Assembly (NCBI GenBank): GCA_902541315.1
Contig: CACBQF010000008.1
Span: 1-42,516, forward strand
Direction: 5' to 3'
From: an uncultured Pelagibacteraceae bacterium
GTDB taxonomy: Bacteria > Pseudomonadota > Alphaproteobacteria > Pelagibacterales > Pelagibacteraceae
DNA length: 42,516 nt
The position numbers were made by a program, and so were the translations under genes. Shown one piece after another: positions 23,134 to 32,044 of the stretch; the stretch's first letter is position 1; every line of letters begins with the position of its first letter. The notes under the pieces are model-generated. The model was not told the origin of the DNA. It saw nothing but the letters and a program-made list of their open reading frames with translations, and ran no database searches.

Positions 23134-24258
23134 TTATTGTAATACTCCTAAATCCTTTAAATCATTAAAAGTTGTAAAAAACATTAATGTTAAAAGTAAA
23201 ATCATACCGATTCGAAAGAATCCTTCTTGAGTTTTTTGTGACAAAGGTCTTCCTAAAATTTTCTCAAATGTGTAAAACATCAAATGACCACCATCTAACA
23301 TTGGTATTGGGAATAAATTTACTAGCCCAAGACTTATAGATATATAGGCCATCATGCTTATAAAGGCCAAAACTCCAAATTCCGCAACTTGCCCCGATAT
23401 TTTTGCAATTCTTATGGGTCCTCCTAACTGTGACGTATCAGCTTTTCCAATAATCATGCTACCTATATATTTTAAAGATGCAGTGCTTACATAGATAACT
23501 TCATTGGCTGCATGGTATAGAGCTTTAACAGGCCCCAGCTTTACATGATTAATTTCATTATTGTATGCACCTAATTTAATTCCAACCATTCTTTTTTGTA
23601 TTTTATTGCCAAGATTATCTTCACCAAGAACAGTGTTTGGTTTTACTTTTAGTATAATTTCTTCAGAAAACCTTTTGACCTTAAAATCTATGACATCAGC
23701 TGAAGACATTGTGATGTATTTAGAAACATCCATAATACTCTGAACTTCATTTCCATCAATTTCTAAAATAATATCATTTTGTTTAAGACCACCAATCATT
23801 GCAGGGCTTTCATTCTGTATTTCATTGATAACTGCAGGAGTAAAATCTTTTCCGATAAAAGTGTAAATTGAAAAAAAAATTACTAAAGCTAAAATAAAAT
23901 TAGCTAATGGTCCCCCAAAAACTATCAATACTCTTTGATATAAAGGTTTTAAAACAAATAACTTCTCTCTATCAACATCATTATATTGTTTAATTAATTT
24001 TTCTTGATCTGCTTGTGAAAATACATTGCGATCTCCAAAAAATTTAACGTAACCTCCAAGAGGTATCCAACATATTTTCCAACGTGTACCAGATTTATCA
24101 TTCCATCCAAATATTTCTTTACCAAATCCAATTGAAAAATCAGTGACACCCACTTTATACCTCTTTGCGAAATAATAATGTCCATACTCATGTATAAATA
24201 CGACAATCATTATCAAAATTAGAAATGGAATAAGATAGCTTGTAAGAAATGAAATCAT
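23134..24258 (-). CDS. rseP: RIP metalloprotease RseP (site-2 protease)
   Basis: A 374-residue inner-membrane zinc protease. HEYGH at residues 23-27 is the HExxH zinc site inside the first span, a PDZ domain lies at about 125-200 (NESPAMIGGLKQNDIILEID), and VNLFPIPMLDGGHLMFY near residue 310 supplies the third zinc ligand in N-x-x-P-x-P-x-L-D-G. It cuts membrane-spanning anti-sigma factors and remnant signal peptides. Length is typical for the single-PDZ version. It is usually found near dxr and bamA; here it instead follows a GNAT-like gene with a 4-base overlap, an unusual neighbourhood. Confidence 0.95.
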   Translation of the reverse strand: MISFLTSYLIPFLILIMIVVFIHEYGHYYFAKRYKVGVTDFSIGFGKEIFGWNDKSGTRWKICWIPLGGYVKFFGDRNVFSQADQEKLIKQYNDVDREKLFVLKPLYQRVLIVFGGPLANFILALVIFFSIYTFIGKDFTPAVINEIQNESPAMIGGLKQNDIILEIDGNEVQSIMDVSKYITMSSADVIDFKVKRFSEEIILKVKPNTVLGEDNLGNKIQKRMVGIKLGAYNNEINHVKLGPVKALYHAANEVIYVSTASLKYIGSMIIGKADTSQLGGPIRIAKISGQVAEFGVLAFISMMAYISISLGLVNLFPIPMLDGGHLMFYTFEKILGRPLSQKTQEGFFRIGMILLLTLMFFTTFNDLKDLGVLQ

Positions 24259-24884
24259 TTTTTGTAAACAGTATACTCAAAATTTTGAGTTGTTTCATTA
24301 ACTTGTAATAATTTTGCACCATTTCTTGTATGAAATTTTGTTGCCATTTCAGTTAAAGGCGACAACGTGACTAATCTGTTTAAATGATTAGATTTCTTAA
24401 TTTTTTTAAAAACCTCTTTAACAATTAATTTTCCTCCACCCTTTTTCTTAGACCAAACAGTATATGCAATCGCAATCTGTCCAACATTTTGACCCCTTTG
24501 GGTACTTTGTAAAAAAGCATCGTGACTAAATTTATCTAACTGAACAACATCTTTGGGTACTTTGTTTGTAAAAGCAAAACACATTACAGCATGAATTTCA
24601 TTTTTGAATTTCACTCCATAAATTTTTCTCCCAAAACTTGTTCTAAAATCATTATCTAATTCGGGTCTTACCGGGTCTTCTTTTGTATTACATTGATCTA
24701 ATTCAATCAATTCCGCCCCCTTGATCCAATCAAAAAAATTACTAAAATTTTTACTTAATAGCTGTTTATTTTTTCTTAATCGCGCTTTTATTCGTGGTTT
24801 AAATTTTTTGTTACTTTTTGAAAAATTATTTTCTAAATACTTAGAAGCTAATTTATCCCTAACATTTTTAAACATTTCTCTCAT
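24255..24884 (-). CDS. Hypothetical protein with a GNAT-like C-terminal region
   Basis: A 209-residue soluble protein. The first about 50 residues are very basic (Lys/Arg-rich helices). The second half has YTVWSKKKGGGKLIVKEVFK, which resembles the acetyl-CoA pyrophosphate loop and helix of GNAT enzymes, then RLVTLSPLTEMATKFHTRNG, the typical last strand-helix of the fold, and a C-terminal FEYTVYK strand. The region before it (about 75-125) would give the earlier beta strands. The acceptor is unknown. The ATG of rseP overlaps its stop by 4 bases, and a 54-residue membrane gene lies upstream, so it is part of a minus-strand run. GNAT assignment is by pattern and moderately sure. Confidence 0.55.
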   Translation of the reverse strand: MREMFKNVRDKLASKYLENNFSKSNKKFKPRIKARLRKNKQLLSKNFSNFFDWIKGAELIELDQCNTKEDPVRPELDNDFRTSFGRKIYGVKFKNEIHAVMCFAFTNKVPKDVVQLDKFSHDAFLQSTQRGQNVGQIAIAYTVWSKKKGGGKLIVKEVFKKIKKSNHLNRLVTLSPLTEMATKFHTRNGAKLLQVNETTQNFEYTVYKK

Positions 24885-24922
24885 AATTTAATATTATAAT
24901 TTAAGTTTTTAAGTCCATTAAG

Positions 24923-25087
24923 TTAAAAATATAATAAGGCTATTACAATAGTTAAAATTGTTACAAAAATTACAACTACAACATAATTTAATCTAATATT
25001 AAACTTCTTATAAAAAAATTCCTGTATTTTTTCCCAAAATAACACTACTAAAAAAACTATAACTGCTGGAATAATAAATTTTATCAT
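24923..25087 (-). CDS. Small two-span membrane protein (54 aa), hypothetical
   Basis: A 54-residue frame, beginning MIKFIIPAVIVFLVVLFWEK. A first membrane span is followed by a charged turn (EKIQEFFYKKFNIR) and a second span (VVVVIFVTILTIVIALLYF), a helical hairpin with the loop probably cytoplasmic. It starts 8 bases after the stop of the ScfR-like regulator gene and precedes the GNAT-like gene by 38 bases, all on one strand. No family is recognised. The full use of a 200-base gap by a coherent membrane protein supports it. Confidence 0.55.
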   Translation of the reverse strand: MIKFIIPAVIVFLVVLFWEKIQEFFYKKFNIRLNYVVVVIFVTILTIVIALLYF

Positions 25088-25095
25088 TTTTAATC

Positions 25096-26523
25096 TTATT
25101 TATCGAGGACGTAAATAGAGACACCTCTTGCATTAATATCAACATCAAATTTTTTGTGTAATGGTGGAAAAGCTCTTTGAGAACAGTCTAATCTATCACA
25201 GGTTCTACATGACACACCAATAGGTATCTCTGTTGATTTATCACTCATATTTAAATTTTCTGTATAAATAAAGTCTTTTGCATATTTTGCTTCACATCCT
25301 AATCCTATTGATAAGATACTTTTAGTCCTACCAAATCGTCCTATACCTTTCTCGACTGTTCTAGCTATACAAACGTACTTTTCGCCATTGGTCATTTTGC
25401 TCACAGCACTTTGGATAACCCCCGGTCTAGTAAATGCTGAATACACATTCCATCTAGGACATGCCCCTCCATATCTTGGAATTTCAATACCTGATAATGA
25501 AAATCTTTTTGAGATATTTCCAGCCATATCAACTCTCAAAAAATGAAATGGAATTCCAGGTAACTTTGGATCTTGTAAACAAGTTACTCTATGTGCAACT
25601 TGTTCAAAAGATGTTGCAAAAGTATTTTGAAGTAATTCTAAATCATATTTGAGTTTTTTACATTCGGAGTGAAAAAGTTTATATGGCATTAAGATTGCTG
25701 CTCCACAATAATTTAGTAATGCTACTTTAGAAAGCTTCTTAGACTCCTCAGATGGAAAAGAAAATTTAGATAAATAATCTTCAATATTTTTACTTGCACC
25801 TTCTTGCGCAATTTGAGCAGCAGCATGAAGTTTTTTTGTTTCTAACGAACTATAATCACTTAACAAAAGTTCTTTTTTATTTTTTTTAAAAATTTTAGAA
25901 AAAGGTTTGTCTTCCTCAGGAATTACGTCTTTAACTATAATTCCATATTCTGATTTTAAATAATCACAAAGAGCAACATATCTAGTTCTATTATTTTTTT
26001 GTACTTTTTCAAAAACTTGATTTGCAAAATCTTCTAATTTTGGAAAATAATTCTTATTTTCCTGTAAAAAATCTGAAATCACTTCACCCGGAAAAGAATT
26101 TTTTCTATTATCTACAATTTTACCAGAAATCTTTTCTATTTTATTGACTAATTCATGATCCTTTTTCTTTAGAATATCACCCAACCGAACAATTGCTTTT
26201 CCAATTTTTGGATTTGTGCTAACTAAATCTTTTACCTCGGGGCCTAAAATATCTAGGTCTTCAAATAACTTATCATCTAAAATTTCTGATAAAGTGTTCT
26301 CTAAATTTACATCAACTTTTGAAGTTAATTGTGAAAGTTCTATATTCAATTTATCACAAATCTTTAATAATAAATCTCCATCTATCTTTCTTTTACCTCC
26401 TTCAATAAGATTTAAATAACTTGGTGAAATATTTAATTCCTCTGCAAGCTTGTTGGCTTGTAAACCTAGTTGTCTTCTAAAAGCCTTTATTTTTGGGCCT
26501 ATTTTTAAATTTAATTGACTCAT
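25096..26523 (-). CDS. ScfR/RamB-type short-chain acyl-metabolism transcriptional regulator (XRE + IrrE-like)
   Basis: A 475-residue regulator. The N-terminal helix-turn-helix (QANKLAEELNISPSYLNLIE, about 22-41) is of XRE type, the central part (about 150-300) corresponds to an IrrE/ImmA-like fold, and the C-terminus bears a cysteine-rich patch, GVSCRTCDRLDCSQRAFPP. The metallopeptidase HExxH is absent (the region reads KKLHAAAQIAQEG), so it is a sensor rather than a protease. Family members such as RamB and ScfR control glyoxylate-shunt and short-chain fatty acid genes, and here isocitrate lyase lies divergently across repeat-rich DNA. It therefore very probably controls aceA and itself. The ligand, perhaps an acyl-CoA, is inference. 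Confidence 0.85.
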   Translation of the reverse strand: MSQLNLKIGPKIKAFRRQLGLQANKLAEELNISPSYLNLIEGGKRKIDGDLLLKICDKLNIELSQLTSKVDVNLENTLSEILDDKLFEDLDILGPEVKDLVSTNPKIGKAIVRLGDILKKKDHELVNKIEKISGKIVDNRKNSFPGEVISDFLQENKNYFPKLEDFANQVFEKVQKNNRTRYVALCDYLKSEYGIIVKDVIPEEDKPFSKIFKKNKKELLLSDYSSLETKKLHAAAQIAQEGASKNIEDYLSKFSFPSEESKKLSKVALLNYCGAAILMPYKLFHSECKKLKYDLELLQNTFATSFEQVAHRVTCLQDPKLPGIPFHFLRVDMAGNISKRFSLSGIEIPRYGGACPRWNVYSAFTRPGVIQSAVSKMTNGEKYVCIARTVEKGIGRFGRTKSILSIGLGCEAKYAKDFIYTENLNMSDKSTEIPIGVSCRTCDRLDCSQRAFPPLHKKFDVDINARGVSIYVLDK

Positions 26524-26532
26524 ATTTTCTAT

Positions 26533-26623
26533 TTGTAAATTTTGTAAATTTATATTTACAATATTTTTCCTTAATTTACAACCCTTTTAAGCTTTTTTGT
26601 AGATTTTGTAAATTTTGTAAATT
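26533..26623. promoter_or_regulatory. TTGTAAA repeat cluster, candidate ScfR/RamB-type operator array
   Basis: TTGTAAA occurs at 26533, 26542, 26606 and 26615, with a variant TTGTAGA at 26597; within each group the copies are spaced exactly 9 bases. Two inverted copies, TTTACAA, occur at 26555 and 26575. All fall in the 111-base gap between the regulator start and the next gene on the plus strand. The outer direct-repeat groups flank the inverted copies, a layout suited to a multimeric regulator covering two divergent promoters. Confidence 0.7.
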
Positions 26624-26634
26624 ATAAGTTATTT

Positions 26635-26796
26635 ATGGACGAAAAATTAAAAAACTACGAAAATGAGGCTCAAATCATTAGTCATGAGGACTTAGCTCAG
26701 CATAGTAGAAGAGGTACCTACATGAGAGACGATCATTGTGATTGGGGTTCAAGTGGAATGCAAGATTTAGTTGAGACTCCAAGAGAGTCAAACTAG
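26635..26796 (+). CDS. Small acidic protein (53 aa) between the regulator and aceA, hypothetical
   Basis: A 53-residue frame beginning MDEKLKNYENEAQIISHEDL and ending VETPRESN. It is soluble and polar, with a His-Ser-Arg-Arg-Gly-Thr-Tyr patch, one cysteine in DDHCDWGSS and no hydrophobic core large enough for a known small fold. It starts just after the TTGTAAA repeats and ends 48 bases before aceA, so it would be the first gene of the aceA transcript. I do not recognise it. Good codon flow and position suggest a real gene, perhaps a small regulator of the glyoxylate shunt. Confidence 0.55.
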   Translation: MDEKLKNYENEAQIISHEDLAQHSRRGTYMRDDHCDWGSSGMQDLVETPRESN

Positions 26797-26844
26797 TTTA
26801 ATTTTAACATCTCATTTTCACAGCCTAATTTAGAAAGATAGTAA

Positions 26845-28119
26845 ATGAGTGCAGAGAATATATCATACGACCTAAAAAGATTTGCCGGAATTAAAAGGGA
26901 TTATACACCTAAGGAAGTAGAGAGGTTACGAGGTTCGATTAAAATTGAGTATTCACTATGTAAACAACAATCTATTAAATTATGGAATCTTTTAAATTCA
27001 GAGCCATATGTTAATACTTTAGGATCTTTATCAGGAAATCATGCAGTTCAACATGCAAAAGCAGGACTTAAAGCAATCTATTTAAGTGGATGGCAGGTAG
27101 CAGCTGATGCAAATACTGCTGGTGAAATGTACCCAGATCAATCTTTATATCCTTATGACAGTGCACCAAAATTAGTTGAGTCTATGAACAATGCTTTAAT
27201 TAGAGCAGACCAAATTCAACACATGGAAATTAATGATGGTGATATGAAGAAAGAAAAAAGAACAGATTATATGCTTCCGATTATTGCTGATGGTGAGGCA
27301 GGTTTTGGTGGACCGTTAAATGTATTTGAGCTAGCGAAAAAATTTATCAAAGCTGGAGCTGCAGGTGTACATTTTGAAGATCAACTTGCCAGTGAAAAAA
27401 AATGTGGGCACATGGGTGGTAAAGTTCTTGTACCAACAGGCACAATGATTAAAAATTTAAAAGCTGCGAGATTAGCTGCTGATATAGCAGATGTTCCATT
27501 AATAATTTTAGCGAGAACTGATGCTAATGCCGCAAAACTTATTACTAATGATTATGATGATAATGATAAACCTTTCTTAACTGGAGAAAGATCACCAGAA
27601 GGCTTTTATTATGTAAAAGCAGGAATTGATCAAGCGATCTCTAGAGGATTGGCGTATGCACCTTATTCAGATTTAATATGGTGTGAAACTGCAACTCCTA
27701 ATCTTAAAGAGGCGAAAAAATTTGCAGATGCTATCCATGAAAAATTTCCTGGAAAACTATTAGCTTATAATTGTTCACCCTCTTTTAATTGGAAAAAACA
27801 TTTATCAAATAGCGAGATAGCAACTTTTCAAACTGAAATAAGTAAAATGGGATATAAATTCCAGTTTATTACTCTAGCAGGATTTCATACTCAAAATATA
27901 GCTATATTTGAATTAGCAGAAAAATATAAAAAAGAGGGAATGGCCGCTTATTCTAAAATTCAACAACAAGAATTTGCTCGTGAAAAAGATGGGTATACTA
28001 GTGTAAAACATCAAAGAGAAGTTGGCACTTCTTACTTTGACGCTGTATCAAATACAATTAGTAGCGGGAAAAGTGCTACTACCGCTATGGACGGCTCAAC
28101 AGAGTCTGAGCAATTCTAA
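26845..28119 (+). CDS. aceA: Isocitrate lyase
   Basis: A 424-residue enzyme of the ICL/PEPM superfamily that splits isocitrate into succinate and glyoxylate, first step of the glyoxylate shunt. [16 protein letters not shown] carries the catalytic cysteine (C187) in the K-K-C-G-H motif that separates true isocitrate lyase from methylisocitrate lyase. [20 protein letters not shown] and [16 protein letters not shown] are further hallmarks. Length suits the shorter bacterial type (about 430). The divergent ScfR-like regulator and repeat array upstream point to control by carbon source. No malate synthase is in the window. Confidence 0.96.
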   Translation: MSAENISYDLKRFAGIKRDYTPKEVERLRGSIKIEYSLCKQQSIKLWNLLNSEPYVNTLGSLSGNHAVQHAKAGLKAIYLSGWQVAADANTAGEMYPDQSLYPYDSAPKLVESMNNALIRADQIQHMEINDGDMKKEKRTDYMLPIIADGEAGFGGPLNVFELAKKFIKAGAAGVHFEDQLASEKKCGHMGGKVLVPTGTMIKNLKAARLAADIADVPLIILARTDANAAKLITNDYDDNDKPFLTGERSPEGFYYVKAGIDQAISRGLAYAPYSDLIWCETATPNLKEAKKFADAIHEKFPGKLLAYNCSPSFNWKKHLSNSEIATFQTEISKMGYKFQFITLAGFHTQNIAIFELAEKYKKEGMAAYSKIQQQEFAREKDGYTSVKHQREVGTSYFDAVSNTISSGKSATTAMDGSTESEQF

Positions 28120-28152
28120 TAAATCAATACCTCTTGAAAATTAGTTTTAAAT

Positions 28153-28168
28153 GGCCCAGTGATGGGTC
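28153..28168. terminator. Short hairpin between aceA and the ABC permease
   Basis: GGCCCA and TGGGTC pair (one G-U) around GTGA. It lies in the 51-base gap between two convergent genes. On the minus strand an ATTTAAAACTAATTTT tract follows, so it can end the ABC operon transcript; on the plus strand there is no T-run and aceA termination would be weak. Confidence 0.45.
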
Positions 28169-28170
28169 AG

Positions 28171-28938
28171 TTACGACTTAATGTTATAACCCTTCTTAAG
28201 TAATATTGAGACAGCTATCACACATATCACTAAAAATGAAACCATGGACCCTACGCTTATCCAAATATTGAAATCTGATATTCCGTAAAATGAGAATCTT
28301 AAACCATCAATTAAGTAAACTACTGGATTAAAATAAGAAACAGTTTGCCAAAATGGTGGCAACATATCTAGACTATATAAACTGCCCCCTAAAAATACCA
28401 TTGGTGTAATAACTAATGATGGAATTATAGACATTTGTTCAAAATTTTTGCTCACTACGCCAATCAAAAAACCAAATAATGCAAAGGTAAAAGAGACTAA
28501 AATCAACAAAAATATCATCAACATTGGATATTCAACAGATACATCAGCAAAAAAAGAGGCAGTAGTAAAGATAACAGCACCAACTATTAAAGTTTTAGTG
28601 GCTCCTGCTCCTACAAAAGCTAAGACTGTTTCAAGAGTTGAGATAGGTGCTGCTAAAATCTCGTTAATAGTTCCATTAAATTTTGGGAAAAATATTCCAA
28701 AAGAAGTGTTACTAATTGACTGAGTGAGTAATGTCAGCATTAATAAACCTGGAACGATATATGAACCATAACTAACACCATCAATTTTTTGAATATAACC
28801 TCCGATCACTGAACCAAAAACAACAAAATATAATGATGTAGATATCACTGGTGAAAGAATCGACTGACCTACAGTTCTTAAAAATCTATTCATTTCATGA
28901 ACATATATAGCTTTAAAACCATAATAATTAAATTTCAT
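28171..28938 (-). CDS. ABC-2 type transporter permease
   Basis: A 255-residue membrane protein with six hydrophobic segments. The start [20 protein letters not shown] is the amphipathic coupling helix, and [24 protein letters not shown] residues near 190-210 are the conserved ABC-2 (YadH/NodJ) signature before the last two spans. It pairs with the ATPase encoded upstream, overlapping by 11 bases, to form an exporter; drugs, lipids or polysaccharides are typical substrates and cannot be distinguished. The half-size layout implies a 2+2 complex in the inner membrane. Confidence 0.9.
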   Translation of the reverse strand: MKFNYYGFKAIYVHEMNRFLRTVGQSILSPVISTSLYFVVFGSVIGGYIQKIDGVSYGSYIVPGLLMLTLLTQSISNTSFGIFFPKFNGTINEILAAPISTLETVLAFVGAGATKTLIVGAVIFTTASFFADVSVEYPMLMIFLLILVSFTFALFGFLIGVVSKNFEQMSIIPSLVITPMVFLGGSLYSLDMLPPFWQTVSYFNPVVYLIDGLRFSFYGISDFNIWISVGSMVSFLVICVIAVSILLKKGYNIKS

Positions 28939-29863
28939 TATTTTCCTTAACTAAATTAACAAATATTTTTTCCAAATTACTTTGTTCTGTTTTTAAATCT
29001 CTTAATTTCAGGCCAGTATCTTTTAAATCTTGTAATAAGTTAGTTATGCCTGTTTGTTTTTCTTGAAGACTGTAAGTATAATTTAGATACGTTTTATTGT
29101 CTCCAATATCTAAATTATATTTTTCTAATGATTGTGGTATTTTGTTGATGCTTTCTTGTAATTCGATTGTAAGTGTTTTTTGACCCATCTTTTTTAACAA
29201 TTCTTTTTTTTCTTCAACAAGTATTATTTCACCCTGATTGATTACACCAACCCTATCTGCAATAGCTTCTGCTTCTTCAATATAATGAGTTGTTAAAATA
29301 ATTGTCACTCCTGTTTTTCTTAATGTATCTACTACTTTCCACATTTCTTTTCTTAATTCTACATCTACCCCTGCTGTAGGTTCATCTAAAAATAATATCT
29401 TTGGTTCATGAGATAAAGCTTTAGCAATTAAAACTCTTCTTTTCATCCCACCAGATAGTTGTCTTAATCTTTGATCTTTTTTATCCCATAAACTTAAATC
29501 TTTTAAAATTTTTTCTATGTGTTCAGGTTTTGGTGATTTACCATATAAACCTCTCGAATATGATACAGTATCAAAAACTGTTTCAAAAGACTCTAAACTT
29601 AGTTCTTGAGGAACCATGCCAATTCTAGATCTTGTCTCCCTATAATCTTTGATTATATCAAAACCATCGACAGAAACAGAACCATATGAGGGTGTAACAA
29701 TGCCACAAATTATACTAATTAAAGTTGTCTTTCCTGCACCATTTGGTCCAAGCATTGCAAGGATTTCACCTTGTTTAACTTCAAGACTAACTTTTTTTAA
29801 AGCATTAAAACCATTATCATAAACTTTGGAAAGATCATTAATTACTATTTGATTAACTGACAT
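28928..29863 (-). CDS. ABC transporter ATP-binding protein
   Basis: A 311-residue ATPase. GPNGAGKTT (Walker A, about 39-47), LSGGMKRRV (signature, about 141-149), [13 protein letters not shown] (Walker B and D loop, about 160-172) and [17 protein letters not shown] (H loop) are all intact, so it should be active. The extra C-terminal about 90 residues, after the nucleotide-binding domain, are typical of the CcmA/YadG multidrug and polysaccharide exporters. It drives the permease encoded directly downstream. Its start is 41 bases past the thiV stop, so it might be part of the same transcript. Confidence 0.93.
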   Translation of the reverse strand: MSVNQIVINDLSKVYDNGFNALKKVSLEVKQGEILAMLGPNGAGKTTLISIICGIVTPSYGSVSVDGFDIIKDYRETRSRIGMVPQELSLESFETVFDTVSYSRGLYGKSPKPEHIEKILKDLSLWDKKDQRLRQLSGGMKRRVLIAKALSHEPKILFLDEPTAGVDVELRKEMWKVVDTLRKTGVTIILTTHYIEEAEAIADRVGVINQGEIILVEEKKELLKKMGQKTLTIELQESINKIPQSLEKYNLDIGDNKTYLNYTYSLQEKQTGITNLLQDLKDTGLKLRDLKTEQSNLEKIFVNLVKENNEI

Positions 29864-29904
29864 TGTGTCAAATTTATAGACAATAATTTCTTTAATGCAA
29901 TCGA

Positions 29905-31350
29905 CTAATATAAAAACCTTTTGGCTTTCAAAACTATCAATGGTAAAAATGTTGCAATTACAAAAGATAAAAATAGTAAAGACTGTGACACAATAGGTGA
30001 AAATAATTCTTTAGGTAAAAGGATACCAACTAATAAACTTTGAGAGAAATCAGGAGCAGGAAACATCAAAAAACCTCCAATCAATCCAATTATAATTGAA
30101 ACATATGCAATTTTTTCATTTATGTTTTTATTATAGAAGCTACTAAAAACAGTTAGCACAAAAGCACAACAAAATAAATCAGCTAATAAAAATAAATATA
30201 AAATATCAAATCCTTTAGAGGCAATAATAAATGAAATAAAGGATAAAAATAAAATTACATATTTAGACAAAGTTAAATAATTTGTTTTTTTATCTAAATT
30301 TAATGTTGCTTTACCATCAACAACTATCAAGCTTGATATTGCATTTACCAAAGTGTCTAGAGTTGATATGGTTAATGCCAAACCTAATATAATTACTACA
30401 ATAGAAAGTAGTTCATTTTGATCTTTAAGTAATAATGTAAAGAAACCAAGATCTGGTCTTATAGTTGGATCTACAGAGAAAGCAACCATTCCTGTAAATC
30501 CCATGTAAAATACTACAGGTATAATAATAAAAAAAGATATAATTAAGCTTTTTTTAAGAGTTTCAAAATTCTTTGCAGCATACACTCTTTGCCAATTACC
30601 TTGATGAAATAAATTAGTTGCTGCTACCGCAATAAAAAAAGTTAAACCAGCTGTATAACTTGGTAGGTAAGACGAGCTTAATAGTTGAGGATTTTTTTCT
30701 TTTATAAAATCAAAAGAAAATTCAGGTCCTGTAAAAGAGCTTATATAAGCTAGAGAAATTAACAAAAGAACTCCAATAACGACCATCTGAATATTATCAG
30801 TAAATATTGATGCTCTTAAACCTCCATATAAAGTGTACGCAAGTGTGGACATAAGCACAATTAAAGCAGTTATCCAAAGTTCTGTACCCGAAATATAATT
30901 AACTAAAACAGCTACGGCAGTAACTTCAGCACATAAAAAGATAAACATGTAAAAAATTGTCATTAATAAAATTAATTTAAATAAACTTTTTCCAAACTTT
31001 TTACGTAAAAACTCAATCAAAGAGGATCCTTTAGGAAAGTCATTTCTAATTCTTTTTCCAAGATATATTAAAAAAAACATAGGAAAGGCAGTTCCTAGTG
31101 AATATCCTATAACAGCTCCTATTCCTCCCCAAGTTGCTGCTGATGCTGGACCAAATAAAACCCATGCTCCTAAAGCTGAAGCAGTTAAACTTGTTGTTAA
31201 AGAAAATGATTCAATATTACGATCTGCAGTTAAATAATTTTTTAACCCTTGATATTTTTTTGAGTTATATAAGCCTAAAAAAACAAATATCAAACTTATA
31301 ATAATAACTAACGTTAATGATGAAGATTGGCTTAAAAAAAAATTGTTCAT
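29905..31350 (-). CDS. thiV: SSS-family symporter, probable thiamin-precursor (HMP) transporter ThiV
   Basis: A 481-residue sodium:solute symporter with about 13 membrane spans. [20 protein letters not shown] near residue 60, [19 protein letters not shown] near 170 and [20 protein letters not shown] near 245 are the usual SSS landmarks. A TPP riboswitch lies in its leader, which fixes the substrate class to thiamin or a precursor. In SAR11 an SSS gene under TPP control, thiV, was proposed to import 4-amino-5-hydroxymethyl-2-methylpyrimidine (HMP), which these cells need. The transported molecule is therefore an inference from regulation and literature. The Shine-Dalgarno AAGGGA is part of the riboswitch 3' end. 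Confidence 0.85.
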   Translation of the reverse strand: MNNFFLSQSSSLTLVIIISLIFVFLGLYNSKKYQGLKNYLTADRNIESFSLTTSLTASALGAWVLFGPASAATWGGIGAVIGYSLGTAFPMFFLIYLGKRIRNDFPKGSSLIEFLRKKFGKSLFKLILLMTIFYMFIFLCAEVTAVAVLVNYISGTELWITALIVLMSTLAYTLYGGLRASIFTDNIQMVVIGVLLLISLAYISSFTGPEFSFDFIKEKNPQLLSSSYLPSYTAGLTFFIAVAATNLFHQGNWQRVYAAKNFETLKKSLIISFFIIIPVVFYMGFTGMVAFSVDPTIRPDLGFFTLLLKDQNELLSIVVIILGLALTISTLDTLVNAISSLIVVDGKATLNLDKKTNYLTLSKYVILFLSFISFIIASKGFDILYLFLLADLFCCAFVLTVFSSFYNKNINEKIAYVSIIIGLIGGFLMFPAPDFSQSLLVGILLPKELFSPIVSQSLLFLSFVIATFLPLIVLKAKRFLY

Positions 31351-31352
31351 TT

Positions 31353-31417
31353 TTTCCCTTTCTGAATTACCGGACAGGTTCTTAGGGTTTACTCTCAGTC
31401 TGTTTAGACACCCCTTA
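31353..31417 (-). promoter_or_regulatory. TPP riboswitch (THI element) upstream of thiV
   Basis: Reading the minus strand, conserved THI-box pieces appear in order. AAGGGGTGTC opens P2, AGAC closes a P3 hairpin TGTCT-AAAC-AGACT, and CTGAGAG is the pyrimidine-sensing loop. ACCCT pairs with GGGGT, then come AAGAACCTG and a shortened CCGGTAATTCAG arm, and finally AAAGGGA. The last piece is also the Shine-Dalgarno, 6 bases before the ATG, so TPP binding should block translation initiation. No terminator hairpin with a T-run is seen between them. Confidence 0.9.
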
Positions 31418-31452
31418 ATTTAATTGATGACAATATATACGAAATTAAGATT

Positions 31453-32037
31453 TTACAAAATTATATTATCAATTTGTTTTTCAGCGTCCCTTATTGATTT
31501 TTCATAATTTAAAGCCATTTGATCAGCATTAATTGTCTCTATTTTATCAATACCAAAAAAATTTAAAATAAATTTCAGCCAAGGGGTTAAGAAATCCTCT
31601 TTACTATTTAATTTAGTCCCACCTGATGTAATAACTAAATAAGCTTTTTTATTTTTTAATAAACCTTCTCTTCTTCCATTTGGCTTAAATTTAAAAGTTT
31701 CACCAACTCTTGCAGCTAAATCTGACCACGCTTTTAACGTAGCTGGTGGTCCGTAATTATAAATTGGAGCTGAAATTATAATAATATCGCTTTCTTTAAG
31801 CTCTTTAACCAGTTGATCTGATAATTCAAACATTTTTCTATGATGATCAGTTTGATCTTTTTTTTCAATATTCATCCCTGACTCTGTTAACCCTGAGACG
31901 AAAACCATTTCCTCATTTAAATCTCTGTAAATTATCTCATCCTCTGGACTTTTAATTTTATTTAATAACTTTTTAGCTAAAGCTCTTGAAGTCGATCCCT
32001 CTTTTCTGGCACTGGAGTCTATTTGATAAATTTTCAT
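31453..32037 (-). CDS. azoR: FMN-dependent NADH-azoreductase / quinone reductase family
   Basis: A 194-residue flavodoxin-fold protein. MKIYQIDSSARKEGSTSRAL holds the phosphate-binding loop for FMN (S-S-A-R-x-x-x-S-x-S), SAPIYNYGPPATLKAWSD (about 89-106) is the P-x-Y-N-x-x-x-P-x-x-L-K motif that contacts the flavin ring, and VITSGGT (about 135-141) is the third FMN loop. These enzymes reduce quinones or azo compounds by two electrons in the cytoplasm and protect from electrophiles. It lies 8 bases after ccdA and ends 36 bases before the riboswitch. Confidence 0.88.
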   Translation of the reverse strand: MKIYQIDSSARKEGSTSRALAKKLLNKIKSPEDEIIYRDLNEEMVFVSGLTESGMNIEKKDQTDHHRKMFELSDQLVKELKESDIIIISAPIYNYGPPATLKAWSDLAARVGETFKFKPNGRREGLLKNKKAYLVITSGGTKLNSKEDFLTPWLKFILNFFGIDKIETINADQMALNYEKSIRDAEKQIDNIIL

Positions 32038-32044
32038 TTCTTAA

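Noticed and set aside
26624..26844. Glycine riboswitch before aceA, as known before malate synthase in SAR11
   Set aside because: No glycine aptamer consensus is present; the leader is taken by protein-type repeats and a short coding frame.
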